A stretch of 64,000 nt of DNA from Acidimicrobiales bacterium. Lineage in GTDB: Bacteria > Actinomycetota > Acidimicrobiia > Acidimicrobiales > UBA8190. Numbering within the stretch: position 1 is the first letter of the stretch; the number at the start of each line of letters is the position of its first letter. The notes below the pieces were generated by a model. It saw only the letters and a program-made list of their open reading frames with translations. It was not told where the DNA came from and searched no databases. The position numbers were made by a program, and so were the translations under genes. Location: NCBI GenBank assembly GCA_030040015.1, contig JASHUM010000079.1, positions 1 through 64,000 of the forward strand, read 5' to 3'. Shown here one piece after another: positions 10,037-19,739 of this stretch.

Positions 10037-10744
10037 CTAGGCCAGGTCCACAGCCCCCAGACCGACGGGGTGGGGAAGCGGCGACGACGCGGCGACGGAG
10101 CCGGGGTGATCGCCGTGGGAGAGGTAGAAGCTCATGACCTGCAGCTCGATGGACAGGTCCACGTGCCTCAGGAGCACGTGCCCGGGCACCCGCAGGACCC
10201 GGGGGGCGAAGTTGAGCACCGAGCCCACTCCGGCGCCCACCAGCCGGTCAGCGACGTCCTGGGCAACCGAAGGAGGGGTGGAGATCACCCCGATGGAGGG
10301 CGGATCCAGCCCGGCCGCTTCCTCGAGGTGGTCGAGATGGCGCACCGCGAGCCCGCCCACTTCGGTTCCCACCAACTCCGAGGAGACGTCGAAGAGCCCC
10401 GACACCCGGAATCCCCGGGAGCTGAACCCCTGGGAGCGGGCCAGGGCACGGCCCAGATTGCCGATGCCCACGATGACCACGGGCCAGTCGGTGTCGAGGC
10501 CGAGCTCGCGATCGATGTGGGCGAGGAGAAAGCGCGTGTCGTACCCGGATCCCCGCGTGCCGAAGGAGCCCAGGAACGACAGGTCCTTGCGCACCTTCGA
10601 GGCGTTCACATGGGCGAGCTCGGCGAGCTGTTCCGAGGAGACCGTCGCCGTTCCGGCGCGCACCAGCTCGAGGAGGATGCGCTGGTACACGGGCAGACGG
10701 GCAACCGAGGCCTCGGGGATGCGGCCGGCACGAGGAGGGCTCAC
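10037..10744 (-). CDS. rex: Redox-sensing transcriptional repressor Rex
   Basis: IPEASVARLPVYQRILLELVRAGTATVSSEQLAELAHVNASKVRKDLSFLGSFGTRGSGYD; GVISTPPSVAQDVADRL. Confidence 0.95.
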   Translation of the reverse strand: MSPPRAGRIPEASVARLPVYQRILLELVRAGTATVSSEQLAELAHVNASKVRKDLSFLGSFGTRGSGYDTRFLLAHIDRELGLDTDWPVVIVGIGNLGRALARSQGFSSRGFRVSGLFDVSSELVGTEVGGLAVRHLDHLEEAAGLDPPSIGVISTPPSVAQDVADRLVGAGVGSVLNFAPRVLRVPGHVLLRHVDLSIELQVMSFYLSHGDHPGSVAASSPLPHPVGLGAVDLA

Positions 10745-10808
10745 GGCGGCGGATCGTACCGATGGTGGCGTGCTCGACACCAAGCCGGGCTGGCGCCCGG
10801 CACCGGAG

Positions 10809-12269
10809 TCAGTCGCCGACCTGCTGGCGAAGCGCCCGGCGCAGCGCCTTGCCGGCGAGCCCGTGCGGCAGCTCGTCGACGAAGCGCACCGACGAGGGGC
10901 ACTTGTATCGCGCCAGCGCGGTGGCGCACGCCCGTTGCACGTCGTCGGCGGAGACCTCCGGTCCCCCCGCCCTGGGGACGACGAACACCTCCACCGTTTC
11001 ACCCGTGTCCGGATGGGGACGGCCCACGGCCACGGCGTCGGCGACACCGGGCACGGCCCGCACGACGTCCTCCACCTCGCCGGGATAGACGTTGAACCCC
11101 GACACGATGACGAGGTCCTTGCGGCGGTCCACCACGAACACGTCACCGTCGTCGCCGAGCACGGCCACGTCGCCGGTGCGCAACCATCCGTCGCCGGTGA
11201 GCACCCCGGCGGTGGAGCTCGGGTCGCGGAAGTAGCCGTCGAAGACGTTGGGACCGCGCACCCAGATCTCGCCGGGGTCACCTTCGAGGACGTCGGAGCC
11301 TCCCTCGTCGACGAGGCGCAGCTCGATCCCGGGAAGGGGCCGCCCGACCGAGCCGGGACGGTTTCGCCCCGTGCCGAGCGACGTGGTCACCACCGGCGAA
11401 GCCTCGGTCAGGCCGTAGCCCTGCCACAACGGCACGCCCGTGCGCGACTCGAAGCGCTCGGCGACCTCGGCCGGCAGGGCGGCGGCGCCTGACACCGCCA
11501 GGCGGACACCGGCCATGGCGCCGTCGGCCAGCTCGGCCCACGCCGCGTACATGGGTGGCACCCCCACCAGGGCGGTGACGCCCAGCGCCCCCACCGTCGC
11601 CAACGACGCCGAGGGGTCGAAGCGCTCCTCGAGCACGAGTGCGCTCCCGGTGGCCAGCGTGAGGCCGAGCGCCACGTTGAGGCCGAAGACGTGGAACAGG
11701 GGGACGGCGGTGAGCATGACGTCGTCGGGCCGGGTGATCTCACCCGGGAGCGAGAGCATCTGGTCGAGATTCGACCGCAGGTTGCCGTGGCTGAGCACGG
11801 CGGCGCGCGGCGCGCCGGCGGTTCCCGAGGTGAACAACAGGGCGGCCGGGTCGCGGTCGTCGCGCTCGGCCACGGTGAGCTCACCCGCAGCACCTGAGGT
11901 CGGAACCTCCACCACCGGGGGCGCAGCGGACCCGCCCCGGCCGAGACCGGCTGCCACCGACTCGTCGCACAGGAGCGCCACAGGATCGATCAGGGACACC
12001 TCGGCGGCGAGCTCGGGGATCGGGCTCTGGGGGTTGAGCGGGGCGGCCACCGCGCCGCTGGCGAGCACGCCGAGATAGTCGGCCACGAAGGCGAGCGAGC
12101 TCGGCCTGACGAGCGCCACCCGGTCCCCTGGTGCGACCCGGGCGCGGCGAAGGGCTTCGGCCACGGAGCCGGCGCGGGCCCGCAACTCGCCCCAGGTGGT
12201 CCAGCGCTGGCCGTCGTGGACGGCCCGCGCCTCGGCGCCGTGGGCGAGCACCAACCGGGCCAGGTTCAC
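10809..12269 (-). CDS. AMP-dependent acyl-CoA synthetase/ligase
   Basis: LLFTSGTAGAPRAAVLSHGNL; GYGLTEASPVVT; GWLRTGDVAVLGDDGDVFVVDRRKDLVIVSGFNVYPGEVE. Confidence 0.93.
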   Translation of the reverse strand: MNLARLVLAHGAEARAVHDGQRWTTWGELRARAGSVAEALRRARVAPGDRVALVRPSSLAFVADYLGVLASGAVAAPLNPQSPIPELAAEVSLIDPVALLCDESVAAGLGRGGSAAPPVVEVPTSGAAGELTVAERDDRDPAALLFTSGTAGAPRAAVLSHGNLRSNLDQMLSLPGEITRPDDVMLTAVPLFHVFGLNVALGLTLATGSALVLEERFDPSASLATVGALGVTALVGVPPMYAAWAELADGAMAGVRLAVSGAAALPAEVAERFESRTGVPLWQGYGLTEASPVVTTSLGTGRNRPGSVGRPLPGIELRLVDEGGSDVLEGDPGEIWVRGPNVFDGYFRDPSSTAGVLTGDGWLRTGDVAVLGDDGDVFVVDRRKDLVIVSGFNVYPGEVEDVVRAVPGVADAVAVGRPHPDTGETVEVFVVPRAGGPEVSADDVQRACATALARYKCPSSVRFVDELPHGLAGKALRRALRQQVGD

Positions 12270-13114
12270 GACGCCGGACGCTCCACCCGAACCAGGTCCC
12301 CCGGTCGCACGCCGAGCACGGTAGCGGCCGACCGACGCGCACACACCACGGCCAGACGTCCGTTGGCGTCGACGAGCACACCGAGGTCGGCTGGTTGCCC
12401 GTCGCTCTCGAGATCGCCGAAGGCGCGTACGAAGCGCGCCGGGTGATCGGCGCCGGCCGCCCCGACGGTCAGCGCCGCGCCCGTCTCGAACCCGGCGTCA
12501 CGCCCGGCGCCGGCACCGGCCGCCAGCTGCACGTTGCCGAACCGGTCGATCCACAGCACCTCGGCCTCGATCCCACCGGCGACGTGGCGCAGCTGCGGGG
12601 CCGGGAGCCGTACGAGGTCCTCCGGGGACACCGGCTCCCCGAGCGACCGAATCGGCTCGCCTCGCCACAGCGCAGCTGCAGCCGGGGCGAAGACGTCGCG
12701 GCCGTCGAAGGTGACGTGTCCCTCGCCAGGGACAGGGGCCAGGGCGACGGCGCCGCGCACGGGGCTCAACGCGTCCGCGGCACGCATGAGCAAGCCGTTG
12801 TCAGGGCCCACCAGGGCGCGGGGACCGGGCCCGTCGCTCAGCTCGAGCGCCACCGCCCGCCGGGTGGTGCCCACTCCCGGGTCGACGACCCCGAGCACCA
12901 CACCGGGCCCGAGATGGGGTGCGGCCCGTTCCAACGCCAGTGCCCCGGCCCGCACGTCGAAGGCGGGGATCTCATGGGTGAGGTCCACCACGGGCGCCCC
13001 CGGCGCCAGCCGTGAGAGCACGGCGCGCACCACTCCGGCCAGCTCGTCCTCCTGCCCGTAGTCGGTCAGGAAGAAGATGGCCCCGAGCGCGTCGTGTCCG
13101 GGTCCTTCACCCAC
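12266..13114 (-). CDS. SAM hydrolase / SAM hydroxide adenosyltransferase (DUF62 family)
   Basis: IFFLTDYGQEDELAGVVRAVL, VVDLTHEIPAFDVRAGALALERAAPHLGPGVVLGVVDPGVGTTRRAVAL. Confidence 0.9.
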   Translation of the reverse strand: MGEGPGHDALGAIFFLTDYGQEDELAGVVRAVLSRLAPGAPVVDLTHEIPAFDVRAGALALERAAPHLGPGVVLGVVDPGVGTTRRAVALELSDGPGPRALVGPDNGLLMRAADALSPVRGAVALAPVPGEGHVTFDGRDVFAPAAAALWRGEPIRSLGEPVSPEDLVRLPAPQLRHVAGGIEAEVLWIDRFGNVQLAAGAGAGRDAGFETGAALTVGAAGADHPARFVRAFGDLESDGQPADLGVLVDANGRLAVVCARRSAATVLGVRPGDLVRVERPAS

Positions 13115-13140
13115 CCGGCGAGACGGCCGAGGACCCGCCC

Positions 13141-13347
13141 TCAGCCGGCCTGGGTGTAGCGATCTGCCAGGTACCGGTTGACGTCGTCCTCGCGCAGGCG
13201 GAACGACTTCCCAACCCGCACGGCGGGCAACTCACCGCCGTTGATGAGGCGGTACACCGTCATGTTGGACACCCGTAAGGTGGCCGCGACCTCGCGCACA
13301 GTCAGGTACCGGGCGCTCGTCCCCTCGTTCGCACTCAGTGGAATCAC
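13141..13347 (-). CDS. Excisionase-type helix-turn-helix protein (Rv0500A-like)
   Basis: YLTVREVAATLRVSNMTVYRLINGGELPAVRVGKSFRLREDDVNRYL; adjacent to proC as in mycobacteria. Confidence 0.85.
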   Translation of the reverse strand: MIPLSANEGTSARYLTVREVAATLRVSNMTVYRLINGGELPAVRVGKSFRLREDDVNRYLADRYTQAG

Positions 13348-13417
13348 CCCTCTCCGCCCTGAGGCGACTGTACGCCAGTGTGGCCAAAGTGGGAAAGGGG
13401 GCGACCGGAATTCCTGG

Positions 13418-14215
13418 CTAGGGGGCTGAACGGCCCATCTCCCGGGAGCGCTCGGCCGCCGCTTCCACCGCCCGGGCCAGGAGCCGACGAAGGCCCCCTT
13501 CCTCGAGCACGGCCAGGGCGGCTTCGGTGGTCCCGCCCGGGGACGTGACCTGGGCACGAAGGACCTCGGGCGGGGTGCCCGTGACGTCGAGGAGCCGGGC
13601 GGCGCCCGCCACGGTCCGGACGGCCAGCTCGAGGCTGACCGCCGGGGCCAGGCCGAGGGCCGACCCGGCCTGGCCCAGGGCCTCGGCCAAGAGGAAGACG
13701 TATGCCGGGCCTGATCCCGACACGGCCGTGACCGCGTCGAGGTCGGCCTCCTCCACCCGCACCACCCGCCCCACGGCGCCCAGCACCTCCTCGGCCCACG
13801 CCAGGTCGGACTCGGCGACTCCCGGCCCGGCGCTCACCGCCGCCACGCCCGCCCCCACCAGCGCCGGGGTGTTGGGCATGGCCCGGACCACAGCGACGCC
13901 GGCCCCGGCCCACGACTCGAGCCGGGCCAGGGGCACGCCGGCCATGATCGACAGCCAACGCCCGGTCCCCGTGGCGGCCAGGGCGCGACACGCCTCTCGG
14001 GCCACAGCGGGCTTCACCGCCACCACGGCGCCGTCGGCCTCGACGGGCTCGGAGCCGACCACGACACCGGGGACCTCGTCGGCCAGTTGCGCCCGGCGCC
14101 CGGCCTCGATCTCGGCCACGACGATCGATGCGGGATCCCATCCCGCCGCACACAGGCCGCGCACGAGCGCGCTGCCCATGCGTCCCCCGCCCACGATGCA
14201 CAGGCGCGCCTGCAT
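13418..14215 (-). CDS. proC: Pyrroline-5-carboxylate reductase
   Basis: LCIVGGGRMGSALVRGL; MPNTPALVGAG; VTAVSGSGPAYVFLLAEAL; VTSPGGTTEAALAVLE. Confidence 0.95.
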   Translation of the reverse strand: MQARLCIVGGGRMGSALVRGLCAAGWDPASIVVAEIEAGRRAQLADEVPGVVVGSEPVEADGAVVAVKPAVAREACRALAATGTGRWLSIMAGVPLARLESWAGAGVAVVRAMPNTPALVGAGVAAVSAGPGVAESDLAWAEEVLGAVGRVVRVEEADLDAVTAVSGSGPAYVFLLAEALGQAGSALGLAPAVSLELAVRTVAGAARLLDVTGTPPEVLRAQVTSPGGTTEAALAVLEEGGLRRLLARAVEAAAERSREMGRSAP

Positions 14216-14247
14216 GGCTCGGCGAGGTTACCCGGCGGAGCGGGCGG

Positions 14248-14760
14248 TCAGCCGGTGCGTCGACGGCGGCGGTAGCGGCCGGCGAACCCGATGGTCATGG
14301 CCGTGGGGAACAGCTCGTCGACGTAGGCGAGCGACGAGCCGAGGATGCGGTCGAGCTCGTCCTCGGTCACGTCCACGACCGCCACCTCACCGACCAGATA
14401 GACGGCATCCTCGGTGCCCAGAACGAGGCGGGCCCGGTGCAGCTCGGCGTTGCGGCGCAGCAGGTACTCGTAGGTCTGCTGGACGTTGGTCTCGGGGGCG
14501 GGCATGACCTGCGCCTCGTGATGGAGCGTGCGCTGGCGCAACGTCAGCCACACGGCGACGAAGTCCTTCTCGTCGCCGGCCAGCCGCAGGTACCAGCGCG
14601 CCGCGTCGGGCTGGCGGTCGACGGCCACGAGCGCCCCGTCCTCGGCCAGGCGCGCCGCCGCCCAGGCGTCGATCAGCTCTCCGCAACGTCGATGCTCCTC
14701 GACGGTGGCGACGGGGGCGGGGTCCACAGGTGCCGTGGCGAGAGCCACCGTCACCGGCAC
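14248..14760 (-). CDS. YbjN-domain protein (mshA-linked)
   Basis: WYLRLAGDEKDFVAVWLTLRQRTLHHEAQVMPAPETNVQQTYEYLLRRNAELHRARLVLGTEDAVYLVGEV; next to mshA. Confidence 0.8.
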   Translation of the reverse strand: MPVTVALATAPVDPAPVATVEEHRRCGELIDAWAAARLAEDGALVAVDRQPDAARWYLRLAGDEKDFVAVWLTLRQRTLHHEAQVMPAPETNVQQTYEYLLRRNAELHRARLVLGTEDAVYLVGEVAVVDVTEDELDRILGSSLAYVDELFPTAMTIGFAGRYRRRRRTG

Positions 14761-15977
14761 TCGACGAGGTCGTCGACGGCGAGCTCCTCGTACGTGGAGC
14801 GGAGCACGGCTGCGGAGCGGGCCCAGGTGTAGCGCCTGGCCCGCACCACGGCGGCGCTGCCCATGCGCTCGGCGAGCAGCGAGTCGTCGAGGATGCGCCG
14901 CACCGCCCCGGCGAAGGCCTCCGGGGCGTCGTCGTCGACGAGGAAACCGGTTCGGCCGTCGTCGACAAGCGTGCTCAGCCCGCCCACGTCGGCCGCCACC
15001 ACGGGGGTGCCGCAGGCGGCCGCCTCCAGGGCGACGAGCCCGAAGGACTCCGAGCGGCTCGGCACCAGGCAGACATCGGCGGCGCGGTAGTAGATGGACA
15101 GGAGCTCATGGGGCTGGGGCTCGACGAACCGGACGCGATGGCGAAGGCGGCGACGGTCCACCTCCTCCTCCAGGCGGGCCCGATACGTCTCGGCGCGCGG
15201 CCCGCTGGGCCCGCCCACCACGACCAGCTTGGCCTTGTCGACGGCGTCCACCACCGCCAAGGCGATCTCGACCCGCTTCAAGGGCTGGAGCCGGCCCACG
15301 AACAAGACGAGCGGGGCGTCCTCGTCGAGACCGAGGGCGCGGCGTGCCTGGGGGCGGTACCCGGGAGCGAAGAAGGCATGGTCGACGCCGGGCGCCACCA
15401 CCCGTACCCGTTCGGTGTCGGCGCGGTACAAGGCGGCGAGCTGATCGGCCTCCACCGAGCACGATGCGAGCACGATGTCGGAACAGCGCATGATGTCGGC
15501 CTCAGCCTCGGCCCGCCGGTGGGGCTCGTCGCTCGACACCTCCTCGGGGCTGGCTTCGGCCTTGACCCGGGCCAAGGTGTGGAAGGTGGAGACCAGGGGC
15601 AGCTCGAGCTCGTGCTTGAGGCGGTGCCCGGCCAGTCCCGACAGCCAGTAGTTGGCGTGCAGGGCGTCGACTCCGTCCCCGGCGACCAGAGAGGCGGCGA
15701 CATGGTCGGCGAACTCGTCGACGACGGCGGGCAGCTCCTCTTTGGCCACGGCGTCGAGCGGGCCGGCGGGGACGTGATGGAGGCGGAACCCGGGCTCGAC
15801 GGTGACGATGGCAGGGAGGTCGGGTGACCAGGCCCGGGTGTAGACGTCGCACTCCACGCCGGCGCGGGCCAGGGCGGTGGTGAGCTCGCGGACGTAGACG
15901 TTCATCCCCCCGCCGTCGCCCGTGCCCGGCTGCGCCAGTGGCGAGGTGTGCAGCGAGAGGACAGCCAGCCGTTGCAC
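14751..15977 (-). CDS. mshA: D-inositol-3-phosphate glycosyltransferase
   Basis: LSLHTSPLAQPGTGDGGGMNVYVRELTTALARAGVECDVYTR... Confidence 0.93.
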   Translation of the reverse strand: MQRLAVLSLHTSPLAQPGTGDGGGMNVYVRELTTALARAGVECDVYTRAWSPDLPAIVTVEPGFRLHHVPAGPLDAVAKEELPAVVDEFADHVAASLVAGDGVDALHANYWLSGLAGHRLKHELELPLVSTFHTLARVKAEASPEEVSSDEPHRRAEAEADIMRCSDIVLASCSVEADQLAALYRADTERVRVVAPGVDHAFFAPGYRPQARRALGLDEDAPLVLFVGRLQPLKRVEIALAVVDAVDKAKLVVVGGPSGPRAETYRARLEEEVDRRRLRHRVRFVEPQPHELLSIYYRAADVCLVPSRSESFGLVALEAAACGTPVVAADVGGLSTLVDDGRTGFLVDDDAPEAFAGAVRRILDDSLLAERMGSAAVVRARRYTWARSAAVLRSTYEELAVDDLVECR

Positions 15978-15988
15978 GTCCGGGCAGC

Positions 15989-16381
15989 CTACCGGGCGCC
16001 CTCCGCGCCGGGGCCGGCCGTCGCGTCTGCGTCTTCGTGCTCGTGACGGAAGGAGAGGTAGATCCGCACGAGCGCCTGCTTCTGGTCCTCGGTGAGGTGG
16101 GAGTCGGAGAGGATGTGGCGGGCGAGGTCGGTCTCGCCGTCGCCGGGCTCGAGGATCCCGGCCTGGACGTACAGCGTCTCGGCCGAGATGCGCAGGGCCT
16201 TGGCGATCTGCTGGAGGATCTCGGCCGACGGACGGCGAAGTCCCCGCTCGATCTGGCTCAGATAGGGATTGGAGATGCCGGCCAGCTCGGACAACCGGCG
16301 CAGCGACAGCCGGGCCGTGTTGCGCTGCTCGCGGATGAAGGCGCCGAGATCGTGCCAGCGGTCAGGAAGCTGCCTGGCCAG
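15989..16381 (-). CDS. XRE-family HTH transcriptional regulator (start uncertain)
   Basis: DLGAFIREQRNTARLSLRRLSELAGISNPYLSQIERGLRRPSAEILQQIAKAL; an in-frame stop at 16397-16399 bounds the ORF; no ATG/GTG start available, CTG or TTG start likely. Confidence 0.8.
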   Translation of the reverse strand: MARQLPDRWHDLGAFIREQRNTARLSLRRLSELAGISNPYLSQIERGLRRPSAEILQQIAKALRISAETLYVQAGILEPGDGETDLARHILSDSHLTEDQKQALVRIYLSFRHEHEDADATAGPGAEGAR

Positions 16382-16396
16382 TGCCCTCTCCCACCC

Positions 16397-16936
16397 TCAG
16401 CCGAGCAGGCCGTCGGGGGAGGCGTCGCCCGACTTGTAGCGCCTCACGATCTCCGCCTGCACGGCGTCGATGCGCTCGTGCAACGCCCGGCGCTGAGCGG
16501 AGATGTGCGCCTCGACCTCCATGAGCCGCTCCGACAACGCCACCAGCTCCTGGTGGTCCATCGTGGGCAGTGAACCGATGGTCCCCGGGTCGAGCACGGC
16601 GTCGATCTCGTCGGTGAGGCCGACGTCCTCGACCACCTCGATGTCGGGCGCGAGCCGGCTGGGCAGGCGTCCGGGCCCGGGGGGGCGAGGGGGGCCACCT
16701 CCGATGATGGACGGAAGCTGCTCGACGACCCCGGACAGGTCGTCGCCCTTACCGTGCAGGATGCCCTGCACCACGTCCAAGCGGCCCTGGGCGACACGGC
16801 GGAGGTAGGACACCGCCGTCTCGGCGCGGTCGCACTCGTCGCGCATGGCGCGCAACTGCTCCAACGTGCGGTCCCCCAGGCCCTCGAGGTAGTCGGGGGC
16901 GAAGAGGCGGTCGAGCTCGTCCCGCAACCAGGCCAC
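16397..16936 (-). CDS. RsiG-like c-di-GMP-binding anti-sigma factor homologue
   Basis: Two copies of the RsiG motif E(X)3S(X)2R(X)3Q(X)3D: ETAVSYLRRVAQGRLD (exact) and EAHISAQRRALHERID (Q to H). Confidence 0.85.
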   Translation of the reverse strand: MAWLRDELDRLFAPDYLEGLGDRTLEQLRAMRDECDRAETAVSYLRRVAQGRLDVVQGILHGKGDDLSGVVEQLPSIIGGGPPRPPGPGRLPSRLAPDIEVVEDVGLTDEIDAVLDPGTIGSLPTMDHQELVALSERLMEVEAHISAQRRALHERIDAVQAEIVRRYKSGDASPDGLLG

Positions 16937-16960
16937 CGACGAATGGTACTCCGAGGCCCC

Positions 16961-17398
16961 TCAACCAACAGGGCCGCGATGACCGGCCGGCGCGTAGCGG
17001 CGCACGACACGGCCGCGCACCGATCGGATGGGCACGGGGCCGAAGCTGGCGCTGTCGGTGCTCCAGGCGGCGTTGTCCCCGCGCACGTCGACGGTGTCGT
17101 GGCCGACCGAGACCACCCGCTTCACGAGCAGACGGCGGGGGTGGCGAGGGTCGGACAGCGCCACCACGTCGCCCACCGCCGGACGCCGGACGCGCACCAC
17201 GAGAAGCCTGTCTCCGGGCGCCAGGGTGGGGAGCATGCTCGGGCCCTCGACCACCACCCGGCGCACCAGACCCAGGCGCAGGGCGCCGGCCACGACGACG
17301 CCGGCCAGCACCACCGCCCGCAGCACCCGGATCGCCACGGCGGAGAACCGGCGGTTCAGCATCGCCCAGGCCTGGATAAGGTGGTCACGGACGGACAA
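16961..17398 (-). CDS. sodX: Nickel-type superoxide dismutase maturation protease (S26 signal peptidase family)
   Basis: VVVEGPSMLPTLAPGDRLLVVRVRRPAVGDVVALSDPRHPRRLLVKRVV; divergent from sodN. A downstream start (17362, MLNRRF) is possible. Confidence 0.9.
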   Translation of the reverse strand: MSVRDHLIQAWAMLNRRFSAVAIRVLRAVVLAGVVVAGALRLGLVRRVVVEGPSMLPTLAPGDRLLVVRVRRPAVGDVVALSDPRHPRRLLVKRVVSVGHDTVDVRGDNAAWSTDSASFGPVPIRSVRGRVVRRYAPAGHRGPVG

Positions 17399-17427
17399 TT
17401 TCTCCTGATCGAAGGGAGCCTCGCCCC

Positions 17428-17868
17428 ATGCGTATCGCGGACCGCCTCCTCGCCACCCTCGACCGGTTCTCCCCCCCCGACACCGTGCACGCCCACTGCG
17501 ACCTCCCGTGCGGCGTCTACGACCCGGCGCAGGCCCGCATCGAGGCGCAATCGGTCAAGGCCATCCAGGAGCGCTACCAGAGCGCCGAGAAGACCAAGTC
17601 GGCCGCCGAGAGCGTCGAGGACTACCGGACCCGGTGCCTGGCCATCAAGGAGGAGCGAGCCAACCTGGTGAAGGAGCACCTGTGGGTCCTGTGGACGGAT
17701 TACTTCAAGCCCGAGCACAAGGAGAAGTACCCCCAGCTCCACGACCTCTTCTGGACCGCCACCAAGGAGGCCGGCCTGTCCAAGAAGTCCCAGGACCCGG
17801 CCCAGGGTCAGAAGCTCCTCGACCTCATCGGCGAGATCGACACGATCTTCTGGGAGACCAAGAAGTAG
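17428..17868 (+). CDS. sodN: Nickel superoxide dismutase
   Basis: Ni-hook HCDLPCGVYDPA after a short propeptide. Confidence 0.97.
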   Translation: MRIADRLLATLDRFSPPDTVHAHCDLPCGVYDPAQARIEAQSVKAIQERYQSAEKTKSAAESVEDYRTRCLAIKEERANLVKEHLWVLWTDYFKPEHKEKYPQLHDLFWTATKEAGLSKKSQDPAQGQKLLDLIGEIDTIFWETKK

Positions 17869-17888
17869 GTCTCTCGCCCCGGGTCGGC

Positions 17889-18098
17889 TCAGCCCAGGGC
17901 GATGGGCAGGTGGGCCGAGCAGTGGCGAGCGGCGGGCCGCTCGGCCAGCACCGAGGCGTCGAGTGCGGTCCCGCACACCTCGCACGTCCCGTAGCTGCCC
18001 TCGGCCAAGCGGTCGAGGGCTCGGGCCACGTCCTCGACCTCGGCCTCGAGGGTGTCGACGGTGTGGAGATCGAAGCCTTGCGCCGGCCGCCCGTCCAT
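17889..18098 (-). CDS. TraR/DksA-type zinc-finger protein
   Basis: LEAEVEDVARALDRLAEGSYGTCEVCGTALDASVLAERPAARHCSAHL. Confidence 0.85.
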   Translation of the reverse strand: MDGRPAQGFDLHTVDTLEAEVEDVARALDRLAEGSYGTCEVCGTALDASVLAERPAARHCSAHLPIALG

Positions 18099-18341
18099 CG
18101 CCGCCACACTACCGGCGACCCGTCGAGCACCTGGGGGACCGCGATCGGCGGGCCCGGAGCCCGATGCGACGCCGGGCCCGCCGAGCGGAACGCTCCTCAC
18201 CCACTTCCGCTTCGAAGGAGCTATCGGAGCCGATCGGCCCGGCATTGACCGTGGCGGGCCGGGCGGCACGGGCTTTGTGCGGGAGTTGTCGCGGCCGGCG
18301 TTGGGGCAGGCGGGGAGGTGGGCCAGTACTGTCAGCAGCCG

Positions 18342-19739
18342 ATGAGCTTCGACCGACTGAGCCCCCTGGACGCGTCGTTCCTCCACGCCGAGGACGCCGT
18401 GAGCCACATGCACATCGGCTCGGTGGCCACCTTCGAGGGCCCGGCGCCGGGGTTCAGCGACATCCAGGCCATGGTGCGAGGCAAGCTCTCCCTCGTCCCC
18501 CGCTACCGGCAGGTGGTGCGCTTCGTCCCCTTCGACCTCGGACGTCCGGTGTGGGTGGACGACCCCCACTTCGCCCTGGACTACCACCTCCGCCACACGG
18601 CGCTGCCCTCCCCGGGCGACGACACCCAGCTGCGGGCCCTGGTGGGACGGGTGATGGGCCAACAGCTCGACCGGGCCAAGCCCCTGTGGGAGATCTGGGT
18701 GGCCGAGGGCCTGGCCGGAGGACGGTGGGCGATGGTGGCCAAGACGCACCACTCCCTGGTGGACGGCGTGTCGGGCACGGACCTGCTCGCCGTGATCATG
18801 GACCTGAGCCCCGACGCCTCTCCCATCCCGGCCGACGACTGGGCGCCGGGCCCGGTGCCGAGCGGGGTGCGGTTGGCGGTGGACGCCGTGAGCGGCCTGG
18901 TGCGCAGCCCCTACGAGCAGCTGCGCGCCGTGCGGGCGACGACGAGGGTGCCGCGCCTTGCACTGCACGAGGCGGCCGACGTGGCCCGCGGGCTCGTTAC
19001 CTTCGCCGGCGTCATCAGGCCCACGCCGAAGTCGTCCTTGAACGGCCCGCTCGGGCCGCATCGCCGTTACGCATGGGCGTCGACGTCGGTCGACGACATC
19101 AAACGGGTGCGCAAGGTGCAGGGCGGGACGTTCAACGACGTGGTCCTGGCCGCCATCACCCGTGGCTTTCGCGACTTGCTCACCGGGCGCGGCGAGTCGG
19201 TGGACCGGGTGCTGCGCACCCTGGTCCCGGTGTCGGTGCGCCCCCGGGCCTCGAGCGGCCTGGCCGTCGGTGACGGCACTCTGGCCAACCGGGTCTCGGC
19301 CATGTTCGCCGAGCTCCCGGTGCGCATCGCCGATCCCGTCGAGCGCCTGCACGCCATCACGGCCCAGATGGAGGGGCTCAAGGAGTCCAAGGAAGCGCTC
19401 GCCGGAGAGGCGCTCACCTCGCTGAGCGGCTTCGCCCCGCCCATGCTCCTGGCCCTCGGGATGCGGGTGGCCACCCGGGTGGCCCAGCGCAACGTGAACA
19501 CGGTGACCACCAACGTGCCGGGACCGCAGTTCCCTCTCTACGTCCGGGGCCGGCGCATGCTCGAGGCGTACCCGTACGTCCCCCTGGCCGGACAGGTGCG
19601 CGTCGGGGTGGCCATCTTCTCCTACGACGGCCGGGTCAGCTTCGGCGTGACCGGCGACAGGGACACGACGCCGGACATCGACGTCCTGTGCGGGGGCATC
19701 GAGCTCGGCATGGAGGAGCTGTTGGCCCGGTGTCGGTGA
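18342..19739 (+). CDS. WS/DGAT wax ester synthase / diacylglycerol acyltransferase
   Basis: MSFDRLSPLDASFLHAED; active-site HHSLVDG; NTVTTNVPGP. Confidence 0.95.
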   Translation: MSFDRLSPLDASFLHAEDAVSHMHIGSVATFEGPAPGFSDIQAMVRGKLSLVPRYRQVVRFVPFDLGRPVWVDDPHFALDYHLRHTALPSPGDDTQLRALVGRVMGQQLDRAKPLWEIWVAEGLAGGRWAMVAKTHHSLVDGVSGTDLLAVIMDLSPDASPIPADDWAPGPVPSGVRLAVDAVSGLVRSPYEQLRAVRATTRVPRLALHEAADVARGLVTFAGVIRPTPKSSLNGPLGPHRRYAWASTSVDDIKRVRKVQGGTFNDVVLAAITRGFRDLLTGRGESVDRVLRTLVPVSVRPRASSGLAVGDGTLANRVSAMFAELPVRIADPVERLHAITAQMEGLKESKEALAGEALTSLSGFAPPMLLALGMRVATRVAQRNVNTVTTNVPGPQFPLYVRGRRMLEAYPYVPLAGQVRVGVAIFSYDGRVSFGVTGDRDTTPDIDVLCGGIELGMEELLARCR

